Assembly (NCBI GenBank): GCA_038380795.1
Contig: CM076266.1
Location: forward strand, 36,159,425-36,223,424
Source: Pyrocephalus nanus
Taxonomy: Eukaryota > Chordata > Aves > Passeriformes > Tyrannidae
Direction: 5' to 3'
DNA length: 64,000 nucleotides
Part shown: piece after piece, positions 38,701 through 49,100 of the stretch
How positions within the stretch are numbered: position 1 is the stretch's first letter
How the letters are laid out: every line of letters begins with the position of its first letter
Translations under genes and position numbers: made by a program
The notes under the pieces: model-generated
Databases searched by the model: none
Told to the model about the DNA's origin: nothing
What the model saw: only the letters and a program-made list of their open reading frames with translations

Positions 38701-41700
38701 CTTCATAGCTGCTGGAAGCAATATTGTTTGAATCCTTCACAATATTGGTATCAGAACATAAAATTATATTGCCAAGTATCATGATATTCAAAGTTTTTAA
38801 CAAAGACTAGATATTATGGTCTACATCTCTCTGCTTCATTGCTTCCTCATTAATGTGATCTTGTCAGAAGTCAGGACCTGCCTGGCATCATCCTATGATG
38901 GAGGCTGCTGATGTTGGGATCCCACTGGTGTCTTCTTGACGTGTTGTGGAATTTTTTCGGGACCACAGCTCTTTCAAATCCATTTCTCTGACACAGATGT
39001 TCTGCCTACTATACGAAAGGAAAGCCCTCTCACTTGACAAATGAGGGACAGTACAGCCTAACTTTTATCTCTCCATCTTCTCACTTCACAGAGTGAAGAG
39101 GCCAAAGCTGCCTGTCCTAGTCTTTGGAAGACACACTTGGGAGAAAGATGCCAAAGACTGAGCCACAACTGCCCAAGCAGGCTGTGCAGCCCTGGACATC
39201 CCTTTACAATCACTGCTACATCATAAAACTATCACAATACCAGTACATTTAGGCAGCACTGTTTATCACAGTTCACCTTCACATTGCTTACAATCAATGA
39301 TACTGTAAATGAAGGAAGATTGAGATAAGGCAGGACCCATCCACTTCAAGTCTTTTCAGACAAATGCATATTATTTTTTAAAATAGAAATAAATAACGTA
39401 CTAGGTAACAAGCTGCCTTTCTCTTGCTTCCCTGTATAACAACTATCATTTAGAATACCTAATATGAAATACACAACTCTCCCAAACTCAAGCTGTGTTT
39501 GTAGTCCCACTCCACAGCACTGCAATGAAAGGGGAAAACGTCATGTGAAATGTGCAAATGGACCTGTACTGTCAGGGAACTAACTAGCTTATATACCAGG
39601 AACACTGCAAGAGAACGTGTTTCAGTGTGTGCCATAGAAGCCCACCTGGGACTCTAGTGACTCACATGGATACATCTAGATCCAGCTCATTTCAGCAAAG
39701 ACACTGCAAATGAAACTCACTCAAAAGTTAATTAAGGCTTTTTATACACATGGAACTGTTCCTAATTAATTCCATATGAGGCCATTCTTAATACAGAAGT
39801 GCCTCATTCCATTTTAGTTAAAACAAACTGGTTTGTTCAGGAATGAGTTGCCCATAAATAGAATTAATCAAAATTATTTATAGACTATTTTAATTACCTG
39901 TGACAAAAGATTACCTAACCAGTATGCTTTAATTCCTAGATTTAGAGGTCTGTCTGTAGGGATCTCCCTGCAAGAGCACCTTAAATTAAAAATCGGATAA
40001 AAAATATTAATTAGTAATATTTTGACTTTTTAAAACAGATATAGAAAAAATCAAAGAAAATACATCATTGTGAAAAAACACAAGTCTCAAATTTCTGAAG
40101 AATGGCTTTTAGTTTTCAGGCCTTTTAAATGTCTCCCTCCTCTCACTTCATAAACACCTTGATTGTACTTCAGGGTCAGGATTGTTACACAGGTCACGAT
40201 AACTGCATGACAAAGACACATCAGAAGAGGACAGACAGAACCTCTCTCTTTTCCTCTGCCTGATGCAATAAAGGAACTCGAATGCCAGAGCAACAGCCCC
40301 ACCTGACTATTTGCCACACGTGCACATATAAACATATGCCTACAGGTTTTGTCCTGACAAAAAGAATGGAATGAAGTCCTTAGGAAGGGGAAAGCAAGAG
40401 GAAAATGCCCATACAGAGGTTTTGCAGGAAGGCTTTCAGAGAGTTCAGGACATAAGATAATTATTGCACATAACAGAGTAGTATCATTACCTCATATTTT
40501 TGGCCTAACATCTGTCTAGACTGACAATACATTTTTCGGACTTGTACACAGCACATTCTCAGTATTTGTCATTCCTCCTCTTTGTTTCCTTTGATTCAAA
40601 CATTTTGAATGCTTGAAAAGTAGCAATTTTGACTGCCTTTTCAGATGACCAACCACCAAATGATACTGTGATCCTGTGGAGGAAAAAAAAAAAGGAGTTT
40701 TTACTTTTTATAACTCTACACACATCAGCTTTGTGAGATATACATCACAATGATAACATTTATATAGTCAATACACTATATATTTCTTACATGATTTAAA
40801 TATATGATTTTCACCTGGTAGAGAGAAGATTGAGAAGGATTTGTAAAATCGCATTGCTCTCAAATCAAGTGCACTTAGCAGGGAGTTAATGACTTCGGGC
40901 TTAGTGAGTACAAACACATGCAATGGAAAAAAACATGGTATAATACCAGAAACTATCTGAACATATTTGTTGGCTTCATTTGGCAAAAACATGTTTAAGA
41001 AGCTATTGTCTTTCCTATAGGATTCTGTTTTAGAGAAGAGGCTTAGATATGAAGTTTGCAAAAGATTTTGTAGGATTTACTTACACAAGAATTTTAATAT
41101 GCCTGTGATACAGATTAAATGTAACTTTTTTTTTTCTCTTTGGTAGTATATTCATCTTAGCTGTGAGTTCCACTGCAAATGCAATTATACTAAACAAGAC
41201 ATTTGGATAATAATTCTCCTTTAGTGGAACATTGCCTGTTTCAGCAAAAGGGCCTTTCCACCTACTTGCCATGCAGACATGAATTGCGTTTAAATCATTA
41301 GACTTGGTTGACATAACCAGTTTGCTTTATCAGCAAACCTGCCAACTGTAGACAGTCATATGCAAATAATCCTGGACCATCGAGCAGACTCCAGTAAAAG
41401 GTCTGTAGTTACTGGATTAATGGCTTTTAAACAGCTCATCAGCTATGCGGGTAACTCTGACAACCAACGAAAACCCTATTATCCTACTCTTTAGAGTATT
41501 TAACGCTTTGAGCAAGAAAGGAGAACACGAACCAGAAACGTCGTGTTTATTGTAAATATTTAATTCTGCTACCGATCTCATGAGGTGATAAGTACCGTTC
41601 ATTGTCCTCCTCCTTCTCACTTCAGTCCTGGCGTCAGCCTCATGGCATCCATAAATAAACCGAAGCAGCCTCATAATTGTATCCGAGTCCTGCTGTTTGG

Positions 41701-44700
41701 CAACTCAGGAAGGGTTGCAGGATTACTTATAGGATAGGTAAAACATCCTTCTAAGCAGGAGAGAAGTTTGAATCAACGCAAGGCACTAAGGTGAAAATTC
41801 CCTGAAAGAAGGGACATGGCTCCCGTCACTGCAAGCAACCCACACTCGGTTCCATGCTGAGGGAAGAAAAGTTTTCAGTGTCTGTAAGGTTAGAGAAAAT
41901 GTAGAAGAATCTGCAGCATACCCAATAGACTGATTAAAAAAGCAGACAGATATTCAAACTCCCATTGCAATGAAAAAACTCTTCCTAGAAACCAGAGGTG
42001 TTGTGTACAATTTCTTATAATTCAGAGCAGCCCTGGAAGCATAGGATGGCAAGGGGAGATTTTTCATAAACACTTTTTATTTCACTACTGTCTTATTGTA
42101 TTTTTTTTCTTTCAGGGAAAAAAAAAATTATCCCTTGTCCTGTTAAATTACCACTTCAAACAAAAACAGTCTTTTGGCTTTTAAGCTTTTTACACCTTTA
42201 GGGAACTCATTTTAAGGAAAATACCTACAGAGACCCACTTCCTAGCTCCAGCTGACTTGGTGGTCTCATCACTCTTGGATTTCTGTTTGGAATGCAGGAG
42301 GGTGCCTTGGGCCAGAAATGGCTGGGAAGCTCCGTGCTGACCGTGGCCTGCTGTAGCTCAGACCTTGCTGTAACCTGAGTCAGCGGCATAGGGGAGGCGA
42401 ACCCATGAGCCGCTGCCCTGCCGACTCTTCTTGTCCATTCTGAAAGCTGAGGACGAAAGGAAGGAAACAAAACAGCTAGAACGGTAATCTGAAAGCTAAA
42501 GCGGCTGAAATATAGCTACGACAAAAGTTTGTAAAATGGTGCATGGCATAAAAATGTCACAAAAGGACCAACATTTTCTGCTAAGTCCTGAATGAAATGG
42601 CTCTGAAAAGCTTAAGCAAGCACTTTTTTCATGGAATGCCTATTTGCCTTGTGGTCCCCAGTGCCAAACTCTTTTGCAGGCCTGAGTTCAAGAAGTGCCC
42701 AGAGAAATTTATAGGAAAAAAATCATTATTTTCAAAGCCACAGTACAAAATAAAAGTTTGTATCAGCTTTCCTACAGTGATTAAAGTTACTCGTCTTAAA
42801 ATTTAAAGAACCTGTCAGAATTTAAATGCCTAAAGGCTAATCACAATTAATTGGTAGTGTTAAATATAGACCTGACCACAGAACAATCTCATACAATGAT
42901 TTCAGCATTGTCCTGACTTAGGATTATGGATAACTTAACTATACATGGTTTAGGTCTTAAGTTTTCACTTAGTTATTGCCTGTATGAGTTAAATTTATTA
43001 CCAGACTAATTAAAGTGCTCTAAAATAATGCAGTTTCTAGAAAAATGAGCTCTTAAAGGAATTCCACTACTGAAAAGTAAGTAAATGGATTAATGTTGAA
43101 AATAATACTCTGGTTTTCATCTCAATCAAGGAGGGAAAAACGTAATTTTGTTGGAAAATTATCAGTGCAGAAATTAATTGTGGGGGTTTTCTTAATATAA
43201 GTTATTAGTGTTCCATTACTTCTTAGAGTCAGGGGAGAAAAATATAAGAAAAATCAGTCACCAAATGATCCACTACATTTCAAAGGATTTTAGCATGCCA
43301 GTAAGAATACAGATTCTGTTTTGCTTACTAAGGCCAATAGAAACTCTACTAGTGGTTTCAACGCAAGTTATAACAGCATGGAATTTTTTTTAAAATGCAG
43401 ATGTTCATCACAACATTATGATATATCCTCTTAAATAGCTATCCCGATGCAAACAACCACAAAGGAAATGTCCAAAACTTAACCAGATACAGAATAAGCC
43501 TTTAAAGCTGACTGCCGTGAAACTTGTGGCATTTTCTCTTCAGTACAAAATAGGAAACTCAGAAAACAGACATTCAAATTCTATTTGGTAACTTAGCACC
43601 TTTGTCTAACTGTCTAAAAATTCTTCTCTTTTTCTTACCCTAATAGCGTGAATATCTTTTTTATATCCTTCTTTTCACGTTCACATATCTTCTCAGAATA
43701 GTTAGTTGCTTTAGCTTTACAGAAAGACTCAATATGATTCTCAAGAAAAGATCCCAAAACTGCAGAGTCATGAGAAATGCTGTAAAAATTCAAATGCTGT
43801 ATGATACTCTTGCTATCCAATGTTAGTTCTACTTCTAGGAAGACTAAATCTAACCTGACCTTAAAAGTATGCAGTTCTGTACTTCTGACTATTAAATTTC
43901 AAGATGTAACCACTAATACTTCTATCAGATTGGCAATTTTTCATCACATTTTTTGTAGAATCCTCATCCACTGCAGCCTAGCAGATCTGCAAACAGAGGC
44001 TCTCCTGGCATTATTCTGATTTACCAAATTAATTGATTTACCAATTTACTAGTTAAAGAAAAAAAAAAAAAGGCAAAAGAAAACCTATGTATTAAAGTGG
44101 TACTTACTATATGGTGTAGCAAAATACAAAAATTGTTTCTTCTTCTGCTATTTAGTGCATTCAACAAACTATTGAGCAGTAACCCTTCCAACAGCAATAT
44201 TCATAAAAGAAACCAAGACAATAATTTCCTACTCCACTCCCTCCACCCCTTTTGAGATTTGTATATTAGCAGCAGGAGATAAATTACCCTCTCCTTTGTT
44301 TTAAGCAACAGCCAAAACCAGGACACAAACCTGACCCAAACTCACTCCACAGAAGCTCAGGACAGCTTCACAAAACTAGAATTTATAATGCTTTGTTAAG
44401 GGTTGCTTTTCTATAGCAACCATACTGCTCTGCTCTTGCATTGGAATCATACTAGTTTAGCTAAAAGACAATATTCACCATAATTTCCACAGCAAAAGGT
44501 AAAGAATTCTTTATCTTGGACCAGCATTCATATTATCACTTGCAGGACAGCTATTTTCCACTTAAGAGCAAACAAGAAATCCTTTGGAATTCTTCCAGTT
44601 AGGGCCATAAACGAGGAGTAAAGAAAGTAAAGTTCAAAACACATTCAATCCACCTCCCAGTCTGGCTTCTGCTCCATTTTGGACAATTAAGACTAGGTTT

Positions 44701-45839
44701 ATTTTCATGATTTATTAGAAGAAGAAATACTGCCCTTGCACTTAAGAAATAGTGGTACTAATTTGTCACTCCTAAGGTAATTCAATTTTTTTTAAGTAAA
44801 TACTATGTATTATTTGCCCCTCATTGTTGGAGTCCATTTTCAAAATCTCAGCCATTGCAAATAAAAACATAGATCTTAAAAAGTATCGCAGAGTATGTCT
44901 TTTATTTAAGTAAGCGGGCATTAGCTGCAGGAAAGCCCACCTTTAGATAATACTGCAAACCCAGCTGCTTCAACAAAATGTCTCCTACGGTTAACATAAA
45001 TACATCTTTTGTGATCAGGGCTTTGTTATGGCTATTACCTAAACCAACTCTGGGTCCAGGTATATCTAGTGAAGCAATTTACTTTTAATTTGTGATTATT
45101 CATATCACATCTGGAAAAGGTGATCATTTGGTACACTGTTAAAAAAAATCTAAGCATTACAAGAAATAAAATTTCATAGGAAAAAAACAGCTTACATGTT
45201 AGATACATTTCAGTTTATCAATTTAGCCTTCTACTTTCATTTTTTCATCCTAAACAAGAATCATTCTTATGCTTTTGCCACTAAAAAAACCCTGCATAAA
45301 TCAAACATCTTACTAACCTAGATCAGTTAGAGGTTGGGTTAATTTTGTCAAGACATCCATAAGTTTCCCCTCTCCCTTGAACTTTTGAAAATCAGTATCT
45401 GTTCTAAATATCTGATACCAGTAGGAAACAACTATTTAAAACTCATTTCCAAATCCCATGTTATTACTGTGGAATCAGAAAGGCTACCAGAGAGTTTCCT
45501 TCTAGAAAGGTCTTGGGCCACTGGTGATGAAAACAGCAGGTTGCTTTTCAGTACAGGCCATCACATCATGGAAACAGATTGCTCTAAACTATCTATATAA
45601 CAGTGGTGCATGAAAACAGCGACGAGAAAGCTCAAAAGCTTCGTCTCAAGCTTCTTCAACTACACAGCACTGCCACAAACCAAGTTAAGTGCCAGTTCTC
45701 ATCAAAATGCCAAGAGCTGCTGCCACCACACGCACTCAGCAGCAACATCCCGCACAACAAGGCCACAAACGACAGGCCTAACCCGATTTCCTCGACAAAG
45801 AAAAGCCACAGCTTCTTTAGCCCTTTGTCTCCAACCTTT
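35767..45839. other. DAZL 5' flanking region, no gene seen
   Basis: Ten kilobases of AT-rich sequence with no CR1 or LTR that I recognise. A minor GC-richer patch lies at about 42.23-42.45 kb. Repeat-poor relative to the 25-36 kb stretch, so distal regulatory elements for DAZL could lie here, but none can be pinpointed by eye. Confidence 0.6.
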
Positions 45840-45985
45840 GAACTAAAGCCTGGACACCACGCGAGCGGAGCCACGAGGGGCGGAGGGGACGCATGCGAGG
45901 CCGGCCAGGGCTGGTATAGCCTGTCCCCGCCCCTGCCCATTTGAGGCTATTTAAGGAGAAGGCCGGGGTGGTGAAAGCTCACTCA
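45840..45985 (+). promoter_or_regulatory. DAZL core promoter
   Basis: A CpG-rich block rises sharply from AT-rich flank. It contains a GC box CCCCGCCCC (45925-45933) and a TATA-like TATTTAAG (45948-45955), placed for transcription starting near 45980 toward exon 1. CpG density continues to about 46.33 kb, covering the 5' UTR. In mammals the DAZL CpG promoter is silenced by methylation outside the germline. The same control here is an inference. Confidence 0.65.
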
Positions 45986-46189
45986 GCCCGAGAAGGACGG
46001 TGATACTGAGCATCGCCCTCCGGGCTAATTAAGGAGACGAGCGGCGACACCGAGGAGCTGCCTGTGTACCTCTCGAAGAAAGAAAACCGGCTGTCCGCAG
46101 TTTTTCCCAAAAAAGTTGATATTGGTTTTGTTTTTAAAGCCTAATTTTTTGGTGTGCGGGCGCAGCCTCCTCGTCTTCGGTGAATTATG
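45980..46189 (+). other. DAZL: DAZL exon 1: 5' UTR plus start codon
   Basis: The 5' UTR is inferred to begin about 30 bp after the TATA-like box. The ATG at 46187-46189 has A at -3 and is followed at once by the donor gtagga. Exon 1 therefore carries only the initiator Met, and joining to exon 2 gives MSVNVETQ, a good match to the DAZL N-terminus. No other upstream ATG gives a splice into exon 2 that fits as well. The 5' boundary is approximate because no transcript data are available. Confidence 0.8.
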
Positions 46190-49100
46190 GTAGGATGAGG
46201 GAAGAGAAAGGGGAGCCGTGCTGGGAGGTAATGGGGGTGCTTGAGCGCGGAGCCGCCGGGGCGATTTTTGCTGGGTGATGTAGTGGCGTGGTCGGGACCC
46301 GGGCAGCGGAGGTAGGAGTTGGGTAGTAACTCTTGCCAGGGGAGGTTTAGGTTAGATATTAGGAATAAGTTCTTTACTGAGAGGGTAATCAGGCATTAGA
46401 ATAGGCTGCCCAGGGAAATGGTGAATTCTCCGTGTCTGGCGGATTTGATGAGACTTGATGTGGCACTTAATGCTGTTGTCTAGTAACCGCGGCAGTTATG
46501 GATGAAGGGTTGGACTTGGTGATTTCAAGAGGCCCTTTCCAACCCATCTGATTCTAAGACTTTTTGATTATTTTTGGTGGTTTTTGAGGTGAGGAATGGG
46601 GCTGTCTACAGCTGGGGTGGTGTCGCCTTGTAGCGCTGTGACGGGGCTGAGCCCCTGAGGGCTACTAGCATTTTAAACACCTTGAAGGTTTTAAAATCTT
46701 ACGGGGGTGAGGGGTTAAGGTTACGGAGGGAATACCGCGAGTGAAACGCCACGGACTTGTGCGGGGGAAGGGGTGGCTCGCAGCCCTCGGCCTTACGGTC
46801 TGGCGAGGGCTTGGCGACGGACCGCACTTCACACCCACGAGCGGCCATTTTATGGCGGCGCCGCCATATGGACTCCGCGTCTGGCAGCCGGGGTGCCGTC
46901 GTCCTGCGCACGGCCGGGCGGGACGTCCCTTGGCCTGTCACCGGGTGCCGTACCCCGCCGCGCTTAGGGTCGGCAGGAACCGTGGTCGGGGGCCTCTGAA
47001 CAGCTTCCATTCCCTCAGAGAGGAGCGAAGCATCCTTCCTCGCGCCACGTCGGCCCTGGACAGGCGACGAGGTGCGAGGGCTTAAAATGTCGGCGGCGGC
47101 ACCACGGGCCCCGATCGCCCGAGGTTCCCCGTCTCGGCTTCCCTTACCTGCCAGAAACAGAATCCGCCCTCGCCCAGTGCGCCGCGGGCGCCGTGCGGGC
47201 AGCGGAAGCCGCTGCCGTCTGAGCGCACACCGACCCCCTTGCTGTTTGTTCTAAGGGTTTTATTTTTTTTTTTTAAATTTGAAAAACGGGACTTGAGGCT
47301 GAAGCCAAACACTATATGAGTGAAGTGTTCTTTTGTACAAAGAAAACCCCAAACCAACAACAAAAAAACGCATTCCAACTTTTTTTTTTTTTTTTTTTTT
47401 AAGCCTGTTTAGTATCAGCTGTTAGCGTGCAGTGCTGGTCTGAGGGCTCCACTTAGTGCCCAGCGGGAAGGCTGCGGTGGGAGCCATGTTCTTCGCTCAG
47501 GTGGCGGCGCTGTCGTCGAAACTGCGCAGCGGGACATGGATCATAGGGTTTTAATGTTAAAATTAAAAAAAAAAAAAAAAAGCTTACTTAAGGTGTAATG
47601 CTTACTTTAAATTTAAACAAAGAGCGTGTTGAAGCCAGCGAGAAGCCTGAGAAATCGGGTGCTTGTGCTTTTGTGACCAGAAGAAAAGTGAAGGTTTTCT
47701 GCTCGTAGATGAGCATTACATTGAGCGATGTTTGCAACCCATTTGAGCAGGTAGGTATTTCTACCACCTGGGCCCAACGATAGTCCTTTTTCACCTTTTT
47801 TTTTTTGCCACAAGACTACTGTAGTGAGGACCTTAATCCAGTTTCTAGGCATCAACCTAAACTTCATGCTCGCTGTAATAATGCATAGAGCAAACTGACT
47901 AATATTACCTTGTGATGAGAAAAGGCAAACGGGCCTGTTAATTCCAGTAAGCTGAAATTTATTTTTGAATTGGCAAAAGTTCTGCATCACAGTATTGAAG
48001 AATGTGTTTCTTGTCTTCATACTGTGAGGCTTTCACCACTGCATTTTTCACCTCTTTTTCAAGTTCTAAGAAACACTTGTATTAACAACTATTAAAGGTT
48101 ATTTTTGACGCTTAGCAATTTGCCAGAATGTCCAAGTACCCTATTTATTCTTTCAGTTATTTAATGTGTAAAAGAGTTAAATAGGTGTATTATCCTTGAA
48201 GGTTCTGTTCTCCATCGTTAGTGTGAGACACGACACGAATGCTCCTCTTCCACGGCAGCCAAGGCTGTGTATGACAGGTGTAACAGCAGTATCTGTGCAC
48301 CAGCCAGCTTCCTTGTGCTGGTTTTGGCGCTTGCTGGGTGGGTGCTTCTGCTGAGAGCTGCTTCCCATTCTAGGCTGCCAGAGAATTTGCACAGCAAAGT
48401 GAATACTACTTCGTTTGCTGGAACAGATCTAGAAAGAAAGAAAAGCAGAAGCCAACAGTTACTTCAGCTTGAGGTTGCTGTTGAAATGCCCTTTAGCTGG
48501 GTATGCAGCTTCTCACTTCTTGCTTAATTTTTTTCCTTGATGTCTGTGCTATATCTACAGGAAGCCACATGCATTCTGGTATCCTAAAGTGTTATAATTT
48601 GACTGTAATAAGTGTTTCCGTTCATATTTTTCAGTCTGTGAATGTGGAGACCCAGTGTGCAAGTGCCTCAGAGAGTAACGCCTATTCATCAACAGTCAGT
48701 CAAGGTTATGTTTTACCAGAAGGAAAAATCATGCCAAACACAGTCTTCGTTGGTGGAATTGATATAAGGGTACTTTATATATTCATATACTTTTAAGTGC
48801 TTAAGATATATATAAGGCACTTCAGTGGGAAGAAAATGGAAACTTAACTCTCTGTTAGGGAAGGGGGTTTTTTGTATGGTAGTGGTGGTGTGTTTTGTTC
48901 TTTTTTTTTTTTTTTTTAAATGTGTGCATTTTTTCAGTCTTAAGGGATTGAAATATCATGTGAGAATTTTTGAAGAGGTGTGCCAAAACAAACCTTTAGT
49001 TCTTAAGGTAGTAGGAGATGGGTTTAAAAAGATGGTATCAGTTGCTTTAAGTCAGTTCTAAGTAGTTGAATGTGTTTGAAGAAGTTCAAGACTTTGATTG

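Larger units (their letters stand above)
46190..48634 (+). other. DAZL intron 1 (2445 bp)
   Basis: The largest DAZL intron. It holds the CR1 tail, the CpG-rich island, and a short GC-containing block (47401-47564) bounded by T21 (47380-47400) and A17 (47565-47581). The rest to 48.63 kb is AT-rich with no recognisable exon. The other introns (352, 1141, 1138, 326, 1326, 757, 894, 725 and 730 bp) show little beyond simple A/T tracts and one degenerate CR1 tail. Confidence 0.85.

Noticed and set aside
46845..46860. CArG box (ccattttatgg) beside the YY1 palindrome
   Set aside because: It has seven A/T bases between CC and GG instead of six, so it is not a consensus serum-response element.
46741..47085. 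114-codon frame in the intron 1 CpG island
   Set aside because: Several overlapping frames on both strands are open here, as expected for GC-rich DNA. No domain and no splice link to DAZL exon 2.
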